In this document: positions 44,184-55,576 of the stretch, one piece after another
Numbering within the stretch: position 1 is the stretch's first letter
Layout of the letters: the number at the start of each line of letters is the position of its first letter
Assembly: GCA_016213205.1 (NCBI GenBank)
Contig: JACRAZ010000063.1
Location: 62,001 to 126,000, forward strand
Source: Burkholderiales bacterium
GTDB taxonomy: Bacteria; Pseudomonadota; Gammaproteobacteria; Burkholderiales; Burkholderiaceae_C
Length of the DNA stretch: 64,000 nucleotides
Direction: 5' to 3'
Made by a program: the position numbers and the translations under genes
Notes under the pieces: model-generated
Told to the model about the DNA's origin: nothing
The model's input: the letters and a program-made list of their open reading frames with translations, nothing else
The model's database searches: none

Positions 44184-44342
44184 GGCGGTGTCCTCCGGGT
44201 CAGGCGGTTGGGAATGGCTGCATGCGAGCAGACGTGCCGGCTGGGCGGCCCGCCAGTGGCCGGGTGCGCTGCAGGCCCCGCCCCATGGGGCCGACTATGC
44301 CCAAAGCCGCGCCTGGCCGCCACGGCGACGGGTTGCGCGGCG

Positions 44343-45566
44343 TCAACGCCCATGGCTCCGGCCCGCGCGCGGCCACAACAGCAGCGCCGCGACGGCAAAG
44401 CCCAGGGCCGGCCCCCAGCCGAGTGGCAGCACCGTGGCCGGCGTGGGCGCGAGTGCCACCACGGTGGCCATGCGCACCAGGGTTGCCCCGGCCAGCACCG
44501 CGTTCAGTGCGCCGCTGGCACGGCCTTCGTGGCCGCCCTGCCCCAGCGCCAGGCAGGCTGAGAAGGCGCTCACCAGCAGCAGCGCCCAGCAGGCGCCTGC
44601 CAGGGCCTGTGCGGCCATCAGCGCGGGCAGCGCCGCGCCTTGTGCGCAGGCCCAGGCCAGCCCGCTGGCCGCGGCGGCGCCGAAGGCCCCGCTGGCCAGG
44701 CTGGGCCAGGCGCCCCAGCGCCTGGCCAGCACGCTGGCCGGCCACAGCGCCAGGTTGAAGCCCACCCAGAACATCGGCAGCAGCCACGGCAACTCGGTGG
44801 CCGGTGCCACGGCCAGGAACAGCGGTGCCTGCACGACATTGGCGTGGAGCTGGAACGCCAGCGCGGCCAGGGCCACGGCGGCCAGAAAGCCGGCCAGCGC
44901 CGGCGCGGCCGGCCTGGCAGCGCCCGCCGCTGCGGGGGTGGGGGCGGTCGCGGTGGTGCCGGCGCTGCGCGCCAGCGCCCGCTCGGCCGCCACCATGCCC
45001 AGCGTCACCGCCGCCAGCGCCAGCGACACCAGCACGAAGGGCACGCGCGGGTCCAGTGCCTTCAGCTGCAGGCCCAGGTAAGGCGCCAGCGCGGCGGCCA
45101 CGCCGCCTCCCAGCATCACCAGCGCCAGCAGGCCGGGCTGGGCCGGCCGGGCCACGTAGCGGCCCAGCAGCGTGAGCGGCGGCGCACGCAGCACCGAGGC
45201 GCTGGCCGCCCACACCAGGGTGAGTGCCATCAAGGCCAGGCCGGAGCCCGGCGCCAGCCAGGGCAACGCCACGAAGGCCGCCATCGACACCAGCGTGGCG
45301 GCAACGATCCAGCCGCCCAGGCGGCCCAGCACCCGCGCGGCGCGGTCGCTGGCCAGGCCGACCGCCAGGTCGCTGGCCATGAACACCAATTGGTCCAGCA
45401 TCAGCAGCCAGGGCACCAGCGTGCGTGGCAGCCCGGCGCGTTCCACCAGCGCGGGCAGGTAGATCACGTAGACCACCCAGCTCAAGGCAAACAGCGCCTG
45501 CACCAGTGCGAGGTACAGGCCGATGGCATGCGGCACGCGGGCCGCTGGCGCAGGGGTGGAGGACAT
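44343..45566 (-). CDS. Major facilitator superfamily transporter
   Basis: About 407 residues starting MSSTPAPAARVPHAIGLYLA; the ATG at 45566 has no strong ribosome-binding site, and an in-frame start exists at 45629. About 12 hydrophobic helices with a charged central loop (ERALARSAGTTATAPTP) fit the MFS fold. The loop after helix 2 reads DLAVGLASDRAARVLG, a version of the MFS signature. Substrate unknown. It lies 159 bp upstream of tpsB and is divergent from glnS. Confidence 0.8.
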   Translation of the reverse strand: MSSTPAPAARVPHAIGLYLALVQALFALSWVVYVIYLPALVERAGLPRTLVPWLLMLDQLVFMASDLAVGLASDRAARVLGRLGGWIVAATLVSMAAFVALPWLAPGSGLALMALTLVWAASASVLRAPPLTLLGRYVARPAQPGLLALVMLGGGVAAALAPYLGLQLKALDPRVPFVLVSLALAAVTLGMVAAERALARSAGTTATAPTPAAAGAARPAAPALAGFLAAVALAALAFQLHANVVQAPLFLAVAPATELPWLLPMFWVGFNLALWPASVLARRWGAWPSLASGAFGAAAASGLAWACAQGAALPALMAAQALAGACWALLLVSAFSACLALGQGGHEGRASGALNAVLAGATLVRMATVVALAPTPATVLPLGWGPALGFAVAALLLWPRAGRSHGR

Positions 45567-45706
45567 GGGGTTGGCGGTGTCCGGGTTGGCAGTGCGAAGC
45601 AAGGCGTGGGCGACCCGCGATGGTGCCACCGACCCGCCGCCGCGGGGCCACGCTCCTAGAATCCCGGCTTCCCTGCCACGGCCCCCGGGCCGACCGAGCC
45701 ACGACG

Positions 45707-47761
<2,055 letters not shown>

Positions 47762-47774
47762 CACAGCCCCGGGG

Positions 47775-47804
47775 GCCGGCCGCCGCACCCCCGCGACGGC
47801 CGGC
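47775..47804. terminator. Hairpin between convergent glnS and RTX gene
   Basis: GCCGGCCG (47775-47782) and CGGCCGGC (47797-47804) form a perfect 8-bp stem with a 14-base loop, 13 bases after the glnS stop. No T-tract follows on either strand, so intrinsic termination is uncertain. Confidence 0.4.
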
Positions 47805-47812
47805 GCACCGGA

Positions 47813-49963
47813 TCAGCCGAACCACCAGCTCGCGTCCAGCACCTGGATGCTGCCGGCGAAGGGCTGGCCGGCCAGGTCCACCATCGCGTCGGTGTTCAGC
47901 GACAGGCGGGCCGCCTCGGCCAGCAGGTCGCCCTGCGTTTCCCACAGCTTGCCTGGCCCCACCTGCGAGGCCACGACGCTGACCACCTCGGTCGGTGCAG
48001 CGCTGCCGGTCAGCACCTGGTACAGGTGCGCCACCAGCGTGGTGGTGGCCATGCCCTGGGGCGCGTAGTGCGCCAGCATGGCCTGGGCCAGCGTGCCCAT
48101 GCCCGGCTGGCGGTCGGCCTCGAAGGTCCAGCGGCTGAGCTCGGCCTGGCCGGGCATCACGTCGTACAAGGCGCGGTACAGCGCCGCGGCCTCCCAGACC
48201 TCGCCCGCCGGGGAGGTGGCGGTCGGGGCCAGCGTGTCCACCGCGTACAGCCCGTCGCTCACGCGCAGGCGCTCCACGCCCGCGACATCGACCACCCCGG
48301 CCGAGCAGCCCACGCGGCTGAGCACACCCGGCGCAAACCGCAGCACAGCCGCATGGGCCAGCACGTCGGCGGTGCTGGCGTCCAGCACCAGCGTGTCGGT
48401 GCCGCTGCCGCCGGCCACGGTGTCGTTGCCGCCACCGGCCAGCAGCAGGTCGTTGCCGGCGCCGCCGTCGAGCCGGTCGTCCAGCGGCGTGCCGTTCAGC
48501 GTGTCGGCGCCGGTGGTGCCGGTGCTGTTCACGGCCCGCGTCGCGAACACCCGGGTCTGCACGCCGGGGCCGCTGCCGTCGCCGCCGTTGTAGCCGTCGC
48601 TCGCGGCGGCCCAGGTGGCGGCAAAGCGCCCATCGGCCAGCGCCACCAGGTCCACCTGGCTCTGGAAGCCACCGCCATCGTGCAGCACCAGGGCGCCGCC
48701 CAGCGGCTGCAGGTCGGCCCCGTAGGCCCGGGCCTGCGCATCGATCCACGAGCGGCCATGCCAGCCCACCGCGTAGCCGCCACCGGCCAGCGCCACCACG
48801 TCGCCCACCTGCAGCGCCGCGTCGTTGGCCTCCACCACCTGCTCCGCGCCGCGGCGCTGCCCGTTGGCATCGAAGGCCTGGGCCCGCAGCTGGCGGGTCC
48901 AGATGCCCTGGGCATCGGGCGCCGTGGTGCTTTCCCACACGGCCACGAAGCCGCCGCCGTCCAGCCCGACGACCCGCACGTCCTCCTGGTCGGCCACGGT
49001 CACGCTGTTCAGCACGATGCGGTTGCCGCGTGCGCTGCCGTTTGCATTGACCAGCTGGGCCATCACGCCGCTGCCCGCGCCGTCGCCGCTGGCGGCGTCA
49101 CGGTGGGTCCAGGCCACCACCAGGCCGCCATCGGCCAGCGGCGCCGCGGTCCAGTGCGCGCCGGCGCCCTGCCCGCCGATGGGCAAGGTGACCTGCGAGC
49201 CCTGCACGTTGGCGTTGGCGTCGTACATGCGCACCACGATCGAGGCCGGGTCGTAGTAGTACGCCGCCAGGTGCAGCGCCGCGAAGCCGCCCAGCGTCAG
49301 GCCCTGCACCATGGGGCTGTAGCACCAGTCACCCGACCAGGCCTTCTCGCCCTCCACCTTGCTGCCGGTGGCGCCGTAGATCTGGGCCTTGATGCTGGGG
49401 CCACCGCCGGCACCCTGGCTGTTCACGGTGGTGGAGCCATCTTCCCAGGCCACGACGAAGCGGCCATCGGCCAGCGCGCTGGGCCACGTGGCCTGCTGGT
49501 AGTTGCTCACGGTGGTGTTCACCAGCGCCTCGCCGCCGATGCGCGCGCCCGCCGGCGAGAACAGCTGCATCTTGACCGACTTGACGCTCGCGTCGCCGCC
49601 GCTGCCGCTGCCCGGGTGCTCGTAGCCGCCGAAGAAGTCCCAGCCGTCGGTCCAGCTCACGACGATGTTGCCGTTGGCCAGCACGGTCACCTTCGGGTCC
49701 ACCTGCCAGCCCTGGGTGGCCGAGTTGACCGCGATCTCCTCGCCCACCGGCCGGCCCTGCGCATTGAACAGGCGCATGCGGATCTCGCTGGCCGCGTTGC
49801 CGGGCGCGGGCAACTGACCCGCGCCCTGGCCATCGTGGTTGATCCACACCACCACGTAGCCACCGTTGGCCAGCGCCGCCACCCGGTGTGATTCCTGGGT
49901 TCCGTAGGTCACGCTGTTCACGCTGGCGACCGTGCTCGAAGCCACCAATCCCGTCGACGCCAT
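47813..49963 (-). CDS. RTX/DUF4214 protein with eight propeller-like repeats
   Basis: The protein has 716 residues without a signal peptide, as expected for a type I secretion substrate. Residues 30-451 contain eight strand motifs of the type ALADGxxVVAW, at about 31, 95, 163, 226, 276, 334, 391 and 441, spaced 50-68 residues, like blades of a beta-propeller. RTX nonapeptide repeats follow at 484-528 (GADTLNGTPLDDRLDGGAG, GNDTVAGGSGTDTL). The end (about 590-700) resembles DUF4214 (ALYRALYDVMPGQAELSRW). It ends in WWFG. No type I exporter genes are near. Confidence 0.82.
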   Translation of the reverse strand: MASTGLVASSTVASVNSVTYGTQESHRVAALANGGYVVVWINHDGQGAGQLPAPGNAASEIRMRLFNAQGRPVGEEIAVNSATQGWQVDPKVTVLANGNIVVSWTDGWDFFGGYEHPGSGSGGDASVKSVKMQLFSPAGARIGGEALVNTTVSNYQQATWPSALADGRFVVAWEDGSTTVNSQGAGGGPSIKAQIYGATGSKVEGEKAWSGDWCYSPMVQGLTLGGFAALHLAAYYYDPASIVVRMYDANANVQGSQVTLPIGGQGAGAHWTAAPLADGGLVVAWTHRDAASGDGAGSGVMAQLVNANGSARGNRIVLNSVTVADQEDVRVVGLDGGGFVAVWESTTAPDAQGIWTRQLRAQAFDANGQRRGAEQVVEANDAALQVGDVVALAGGGYAVGWHGRSWIDAQARAYGADLQPLGGALVLHDGGGFQSQVDLVALADGRFAATWAAASDGYNGGDGSGPGVQTRVFATRAVNSTGTTGADTLNGTPLDDRLDGGAGNDLLLAGGGNDTVAGGSGTDTLVLDASTADVLAHAAVLRFAPGVLSRVGCSAGVVDVAGVERLRVSDGLYAVDTLAPTATSPAGEVWEAAALYRALYDVMPGQAELSRWTFEADRQPGMGTLAQAMLAHYAPQGMATTTLVAHLYQVLTGSAAPTEVVSVVASQVGPGKLWETQGDLLAEAARLSLNTDAMVDLAGQPFAGSIQVLDASWWFG

Positions 49964-50154
49964 GGTGTTCTCCTGGTTGTCCGAGGCCCACGCCGACGAC
50001 CGGCATGTGCGGCCCGAAATGAGGCTAAACCCACGCAGCCGACGGTGGGTTGCGGGCAGTCAAGCCCTGCCCGACCACCGCGAACGACTTGACACCGGCA
50101 TGCTGCCGCGCCATGGCACAAGGGGCCCTGCCCGCAACGAACCGTCTGCACACC

Positions 50155-51825
50155 ATGTCGCGCCTCATGCTCCGTGTGTCCCGTGCCGCCCCTGCGCTGG
50201 TCGCCGCGCTGGCCGGTGCCCTGCTGTCAGCCTCGGCCTGGGCTGGCAGCGTGGTCTGCCCCGCCCTCACGCCCGTGCAGGGGGCCGCGCTGCGTGGCGT
50301 GGCCCCGGTGTTCCCGGCCGACAACTGGTGGAACCTGGACATCCGCTCCGCGCCGGTGGATGCGAACTCGGCCGCCTACATCGCCTTCATCAACAACGGC
50401 GGCACGCGGCGGCTGCATCCGGACTTCGGCGGCGAAGAGGCCCCCGGCAGCGTGGCCGTCTACGGCTTTCCGATCGCGGTGGTCGGCGCCGGCCAGGTGA
50501 AACTGCCGGTGACGTTTGGCTACTGGGATGAAAGCGACGGGGTGAACCCCGCCAACGGCCAGCCGCTGGCCTTCTACCCGATCCCAACCCAGGCCATCAC
50601 CCAGCCGCACTGGGTGGAAGGCGGCGCGCCGGCCGACGTGGACCAGCGCAACAGCAGCGACCGCCACCTGTTGATCGTGGACTGCGTGGCGAACCAGCTC
50701 TACGAGCTGTACAACGTGTTCTACGACGGTGGCAGCGGCCGCTGGCTGGCGGGCTCGGGCGCCTTCTTCGACATGAACACCAACCAGCGCCGGCCCGAGG
50801 GCTGGACCTCGGCCGACGCCGCGGGCCTGGCCATCTTTCCCGGCCTGGTGCGCTACGACGAGGTCTACAACCCGGCGGTCACCGAGATCGGCCACGCGTT
50901 TCGCGTGACGGTGCGCGCCACCAATGGCCATGTGTGGCCGGCCTCGCACCGCGCGGGCAGCACCGCCGGCGCACTGCCGATGGGCGCGCGGCTGCGCTTG
51001 AAGGCCACGGTCAACGGCGCCGACCCCGCGCTGCGCAGCAGCGACCCGCAGGTGCAGAAGATCTTCCGCGCGATGCAGAAGCATGGCCTGATCGTGGCCG
51101 ACAACGGCTCGGACCTCTACATCTCGGGCAGCTTCGACACGCGCTGGAACAACGACATCCTGAACCCCGCGTTCCGCCTGCTCAGCGCCAGTGATTTCGA
51201 CGTGGTGCAACTGGGCTGGAACCCGGTGGGTGCGGCGGCCGCGCTCGCGAGCGTGAGCGCGCAGCCGGCCACGCTGGTGGGGGGCACTGGCGGTACCGGC
51301 ACGGTGATGCTGTCGGCGCCGGCGCCGGCCGGCGGCACGGTGGTCACGCTGGCCAGCAACCAGCCGGCCCTGCTGGTGCCCGGCTCGGTGACGGTGGGCC
51401 AGGGGGCCACGAGTGCCAGCTTCGGCTTCAGCACCCAGGCGGTGACGGCCAGCACCGTGGCCGCGCTCACGGCCCGTTATGCCGGCGTGAGCCGCAGCAC
51501 CCCCGTGAATGTGCAGCCCGCCCCCGTGGGGCTGCCCACGCCCAGCCAGCTGGTGCTGCAACCCACGCGGGTGCGGGGTGGCAGCACGGCCACTGGCACC
51601 GTGACCCTCAGTGCAGCGGCACCGGCCGGCGGCCTGGTGCTGGTGCTGGCCTCGTCCAACAGCACGCTGGCCAGCGTGCCGGCCAGCGTGAGCGTGCCGG
51701 CCGGCGCCACCAGCGTGGTGTTCACCGTCACGACACGGGCCACCACCCGCAACCGCACCGTGGCCATCAGCGCCCGGGCCGGCGACAGGAGCGTTGGCGC
51801 CTCATTGACCGTGACCGCGCGCTGA
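50155..51825 (+). CDS. Secreted protein with two C-terminal Ig-like repeats
   Basis: The protein has 556 residues with a signal peptide ending near residue 26 (LLSASAWAGS). The N-terminal 340 residues form one domain of unknown type (PVFPADNWWNLDIRSAPVDA, SDRHLLIVDCVANQLYELYN, GHAFRVTVRATNGHVWPASH). Two Ig-like repeats follow at about 365-450 and 458-554, related to each other (GTVMLSAPAPAGGTVVTLAS and GTVTLSAAAPAGGLVLVLAS). They resemble domains that hold extracellular enzymes at surfaces. I cannot name an activity for the first domain. It is divergent from the RTX gene. Confidence 0.65.
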   Translation: MSRLMLRVSRAAPALVAALAGALLSASAWAGSVVCPALTPVQGAALRGVAPVFPADNWWNLDIRSAPVDANSAAYIAFINNGGTRRLHPDFGGEEAPGSVAVYGFPIAVVGAGQVKLPVTFGYWDESDGVNPANGQPLAFYPIPTQAITQPHWVEGGAPADVDQRNSSDRHLLIVDCVANQLYELYNVFYDGGSGRWLAGSGAFFDMNTNQRRPEGWTSADAAGLAIFPGLVRYDEVYNPAVTEIGHAFRVTVRATNGHVWPASHRAGSTAGALPMGARLRLKATVNGADPALRSSDPQVQKIFRAMQKHGLIVADNGSDLYISGSFDTRWNNDILNPAFRLLSASDFDVVQLGWNPVGAAAALASVSAQPATLVGGTGGTGTVMLSAPAPAGGTVVTLASNQPALLVPGSVTVGQGATSASFGFSTQAVTASTVAALTARYAGVSRSTPVNVQPAPVGLPTPSQLVLQPTRVRGGSTATGTVTLSAAAPAGGLVLVLASSNSTLASVPASVSVPAGATSVVFTVTTRATTRNRTVAISARAGDRSVGASLTVTAR

Positions 51826-51877
51826 CCGTCACCGCACGCCGATCGCCAGCGCGCGCCACCGGTCGTGCGCCCGGGCG

Positions 51878-53170
51878 TCAGCGTGCGCGCCACCAGTCGC
51901 GCGCTTCGGCCCAGCTGTAGCTGGCCTGGGCCGCGGCCAGCCCCAGCGGGCCCCAGGTGCGCGGCAGGCCATAGGGTGCAAAGCCCTCGGGCAGGGGCGC
52001 GCCCTCGGCCAGGGCGGCGGCCAGCGCCTCGCCGGCCACCGTGGTGGGTGCCACGCCGTGGCCGCCGAAGCTCAGCGCATACCAGGCCCCCGCGGCCGGC
52101 CCGCTGCGCAGGCGGCCGATCTGCGGCATCTTGTGGCGCGCGTAACTCATCAGCCCGCTCCAGGCAAAGGCCACCTTCGCATCGGCGAGTTGGGGGTACA
52201 CCCGCAGCATGTCGCGCTTGAGGAAGGCCGCGATGTCCTGCGGCCGCCGGTCGCGCACGGCGATGCGCCCGCCCCACAGCAGGCGCGTGTCGGCCAGCGC
52301 GCGGTAGTAGTCGAACGCGAAGCGCGTGTCGTAGATGGCGGCACGGCTGGGCACCAGTTCGCGCTGCAGCGCGCCCAGCGGCTCGGTCACCATCACGTAG
52401 GTGGCGATCGGCAGCATCGCGCGCTCGATGTCGGGCACCAGGCCGCGCAGGTAGCCGCCGCCGGCCACCACCAGCTCGCGCGCGCGCACCCGCCCCTGCG
52501 CCGTGTGCACGGTGAAGCCGGCGCCCTCCCGCCTGATGGCCCGCACCGGCGAGGCTTCGTGCAGGCGTGCGCCGCCCTGCTGCAGCACGCGCGCCAGGCC
52601 GAGCGCGTACTTCAGCGGGTGGAAGTGGAACGCATCGGGTTCCAGCAGCGCGCCGAAGTAGCGGTCGGAGCGCACGTGCGCGGCCAGTTCGGGCTTGCGG
52701 ATCAGCGACCACTGCACGCCGAAGTGATCGGCCATCAGCCGCTGCTGGCGCAGCAGCAGCGATTCGTCGTCGAACCAGTTGGCCAGCAATGCACCGCCCT
52801 CCACCGCATCGCACGCGATCGCGTGCTGACGGATGCGCTGGCGGATCAGGCCCACCGCGCGGCGTGTCAGTGCGTAGGTGGCGCGTGCGCGCTCGGGGCC
52901 CAGCTGGGCCAGCAGGTCGGCGCAATCGAGGCTGTAGCCGCCGAACACGAAGCCGCCGTTGCGGCCGGAGGCGCCATGGCCCACACGCTCGGCCTCCAGC
53001 ACCAGCACGTCGCGCTGGCCGCGCTCGAGCAGGCCCAGCGCAGTGGCCAGGCCGGCGAAGCCCGCCCCCACCACGCACACCTCGGCCTCGGCCTCGCCCT
53101 GCAAGGGCTCGGCCGGCGCGCGTGCGCCCGCCGTGACTTCGTAGTAGCTGGGCATCTCGCGGGCGCTCAT
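51878..53170 (-). CDS. FAD-dependent amine oxidoreductase (PuuB/DAO-like)
   Basis: The protein has 430 residues. The dinucleotide fold is VCVVGAGFAGLATALGLLERG near residues 32-52 (only its core is cited), followed by GASGRNGGFVFGGYS, a stretch characteristic of gamma-glutamylputrescine oxidoreductase and related DAO-family enzymes. The C-terminus has SYARHKMPQIGRL and SFGGHGVAPTTVAGEALA for FAD binding. It probably oxidises an amine or N-methyl amino acid; the exact substrate is unknown. The ATG overlaps the stop of the LytTR regulator by 4 bp, an unusual coupling with a two-component system. Confidence 0.87.
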   Translation of the reverse strand: MSAREMPSYYEVTAGARAPAEPLQGEAEAEVCVVGAGFAGLATALGLLERGQRDVLVLEAERVGHGASGRNGGFVFGGYSLDCADLLAQLGPERARATYALTRRAVGLIRQRIRQHAIACDAVEGGALLANWFDDESLLLRQQRLMADHFGVQWSLIRKPELAAHVRSDRYFGALLEPDAFHFHPLKYALGLARVLQQGGARLHEASPVRAIRREGAGFTVHTAQGRVRARELVVAGGGYLRGLVPDIERAMLPIATYVMVTEPLGALQRELVPSRAAIYDTRFAFDYYRALADTRLLWGGRIAVRDRRPQDIAAFLKRDMLRVYPQLADAKVAFAWSGLMSYARHKMPQIGRLRSGPAAGAWYALSFGGHGVAPTTVAGEALAAALAEGAPLPEGFAPYGLPRTWGPLGLAAAQASYSWAEARDWWRAR

Positions 53171-53949
53171 TGTTCGATCCATTCGCGGAACGCGCGCGCG
53201 CGCTCCTGGCTCACCAGCACCGGGGCCTCGGGGGCCGGCTGCAGCTCGAGCCGCAGCTGGCCCTTGCCGTGCGGGCGGAAGGACTTCACGGCCTCCAGCT
53301 GCACCAGGTACTGGCGGTTGGCGCGAAAGAAGCGCCGCGGGTCCAGCGCCGCCTCCAGCTCGGCCAGGGTGTCGTCGGCCAGCAGGCGCTCGCCGCCGCG
53401 CGTGAGCACGAAGCTGAGCTTGTCCACCGAGGTGCACCAGGCCACCTCGTCCACCGCGACGCTGGCGAACGCGCTGCCACGCCGCAGCACCAGGCGCTGG
53501 CGCCAGCGCTCGCGCCCGGGCGTGCGCAGGTGCAACGCGGCCAGCAGGCCTTCGAGGTTGCCGGTGAAATGGCGGCGCAACGCCTCATGGCGCGCCAGCG
53601 CCGCGGCCAGCGCGGCATCCCCCACCGGCTTGAGCAGGTAGTCGATCGCATTGCACTTGAAGGCCTCCAGCACGAAGGCATCGTGCGCGGTGGTGAAGAT
53701 CACCGGCGCGCCCGGCACCATGCCGCCCGCGGCGGGGTCGAACAGCGCCAGCGACAACCCGTCGGCCAGCTGGATGTCCAGCAGCAGCAGGTCCGGCGCC
53801 GGATGCCGCGCCAGCCAATCGCGTGCGGCCTGCACCGAGGCCACCGCGCCCACCACCTGCGCCGCGGGCGCCACGCGCTGCAGCGCCTCGACCAGGCGCG
53901 CCAGCGCGGGGGGTTCGTCCTCGGCGATGAAGATGCGCAGCGCGGTCAT
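53167..53949 (-). CDS. LytTR-family response regulator
   Basis: The protein has 260 residues. The receiver has E10-D11-E12, phospho-acceptor D58 in LLLLDIQLADG, and the conserved Thr and Lys in FTTAHDAFVLEAF and DYLLKPVG. The LytTR domain is at about 150-258 (AVDEVAWCTSVDKLSFVLT, RRFFRANRQYLVQL). It is in a three-gene chain kinase-regulator-oxidoreductase, each overlapping by 4 bp. Confidence 0.92.
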   Translation of the reverse strand: MTALRIFIAEDEPPALARLVEALQRVAPAAQVVGAVASVQAARDWLARHPAPDLLLLDIQLADGLSLALFDPAAGGMVPGAPVIFTTAHDAFVLEAFKCNAIDYLLKPVGDAALAAALARHEALRRHFTGNLEGLLAALHLRTPGRERWRQRLVLRRGSAFASVAVDEVAWCTSVDKLSFVLTRGGERLLADDTLAELEAALDPRRFFRANRQYLVQLEAVKSFRPHGKGQLRLELQPAPEAPVLVSQERARAFREWIEQ

Positions 53950-55037
53950 GGTGAAGCGTTCGACAAGGGCACCCGGACCTCGAAGCGCCGCGCATCCTGC
54001 AGCACCGTCAGCCCGCGGCCGAAACTCAGCTTGCAGCGCTCGTCCAGGTTGGCCAGCCCGACACCGGCCGACGCCGCCAGCCCCTCGCGCGGCCGGCGCG
54101 CATTGTGCACGCACAGGCCCGGGGCGCCGGGCTCGGGCTCGAAGCGGATCTGGATCGCCAGCGGCGTGTCCACCGACACCGCGTTGTGCTTGACCGCGTT
54201 CTCCACCAGCACCTGCAGCGCCAGCGGCGCCACGGCGGCACCCGCGGGCACCGGGCCAGGCCCGGCCAGCACCACCGCGCCGGCGCCGAAACGCAGCTCC
54301 AGCAGACGCACGTACTGCCGCACGAACGCCAGCTCGTCGGCCAGCGGCACCTGCGCGTGGCGGCCGCTGGCCAGCACGTAGCGGTACACCTCGGCCAGGC
54401 AGTCGCAGAACTCGCGCGCACGGGCCGCGTCGTGGGTGAGCAGGTGGCCCAGCGTGTTCAGGCCGTTGAACAGGAAGTGCGGGTCGATCTGCGCCTTCAG
54501 CGCGGCCAGTTCGGCCTGCGCGCGGCTGCGCTCGAGCTGGGCCAGGCGCAGCGCGTCGGACTCGCGCTCGCGGATCAGGAACAGCGTCTCGTAGGCATGG
54601 GTCACGAAGATCACGCAGATCACGTTGGTCAGCGTGACGATGCGGATCACCTCCCACTGCACCGGCCGGCCCAGCGCGGCCTGCCAGGCCAGCAGCGCGG
54701 CCATGGTCAGTGGCGCGGTGTACAGCGTGCAGGCGGCCACCAGCATCAGCAACTTGCGCAGCGGGTGGGCAAACCAGTCCCAGTGTTCGCGCTGCTTGAA
54801 CAGCAGCCAGCGGTTGCCCCACCAGATGGCAAAGGCCAGTGCCACGAACCAGGCCATGCTGGCCCAGAACGCCGGCTGCGCCGGGCCGGGCGGCGTGCCG
54901 TCCAGCGCCAGCAGGCCGCTGAGCAGCGGGATCGTCAGGCCGAAGGCCGGGATGCCCACCGCCATCAGCGGCCGGTCGTCGAAGCGCACCGCCGGGGCGG
55001 GCGGGTTCGGTGCCCGATCGTCCGGCTTCGGGCTCAT
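53946..55037 (-). CDS. LytS/YpdA-type sensor histidine kinase
   Basis: The protein has 363 residues with four membrane helices between about 27 and 155. The phospho-acceptor is H187 in LKAQIDPHFLFNGLNTL, the canonical motif. The ATPase domain has VLVENAVKHNAVS and a later G box (GVGLANLDERCKL). No cytoplasmic sensor domain other than the helices is visible, so a membrane-borne signal is likely. The stop overlaps the regulator start by 4 bp. Confidence 0.92.
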   Translation of the reverse strand: MSPKPDDRAPNPPAPAVRFDDRPLMAVGIPAFGLTIPLLSGLLALDGTPPGPAQPAFWASMAWFVALAFAIWWGNRWLLFKQREHWDWFAHPLRKLLMLVAACTLYTAPLTMAALLAWQAALGRPVQWEVIRIVTLTNVICVIFVTHAYETLFLIRERESDALRLAQLERSRAQAELAALKAQIDPHFLFNGLNTLGHLLTHDAARAREFCDCLAEVYRYVLASGRHAQVPLADELAFVRQYVRLLELRFGAGAVVLAGPGPVPAGAAVAPLALQVLVENAVKHNAVSVDTPLAIQIRFEPEPGAPGLCVHNARRPREGLAASAGVGLANLDERCKLSFGRGLTVLQDARRFEVRVPLSNASP

Positions 55038-55123
55038 GGTGTCCGGCTTCGGGCGGCTCCGGCTTGTGCGGCCCGCCCGCCGGCCCTAGGCTGCCGCCAC
55101 CCTGAACTCACCCGCCAAGCACC

Positions 55124-55528
55124 ATGGACGCCCTTCACCTGAACCCGCTGGCCATTGCCGTGGCCGCAGCGCTGAGCTTCCTGATCGGTGGGGTGTGGTA
55201 CTCGCCGATCCTGTTCGCGCGCCGCTGGCAGCAGGCCGCGGGCCTGAGCGACGAGCAGCTCAAGCGCGGCGGCATGGGCCGCATCTTCGGCCTGGCCTAC
55301 CTGTGCTCGCTGGTGATGGCGGCCAACCTGGCGGCCTTTCTCGGGCCGAACGCCAGCGTGGGCTTCGGCCTGGCCGCGGGCGCGGCCGCCGGCATCGGCT
55401 GGGTGGCGATGTGCTTCGCGGTGAACGACCTGTTCGAGCGCCGGCCGCTGGTGCTGTGGCTGATCAATTCGGGCTACCACGTCGTCTCGCTGACGCTGAT
55501 GGGCGGCCTGCTGGCCTGGTGGAAGTGA
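55124..55528 (+). CDS. DUF1761 membrane protein
   Basis: The protein has 134 residues and four membrane helices. The conserved DUF1761 start is LNPLAIAVAAALSFLIGGVW YSPILF (split here), followed by RRWQQAAG, and the end reads NSGYHVVSLTLMGGLLAWW. The function of this family is unknown. It is divergent from the kinase gene at 55037 and convergent with the beta-helix gene. Confidence 0.85.
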   Translation: MDALHLNPLAIAVAAALSFLIGGVWYSPILFARRWQQAAGLSDEQLKRGGMGRIFGLAYLCSLVMAANLAAFLGPNASVGFGLAAGAAAGIGWVAMCFAVNDLFERRPLVLWLINSGYHVVSLTLMGGLLAWWK

Positions 55529-55576
55529 GGCGCTGAGGCCGCGCCCCGTCGCACGGCGGGGGCGGCACGGCACCGC

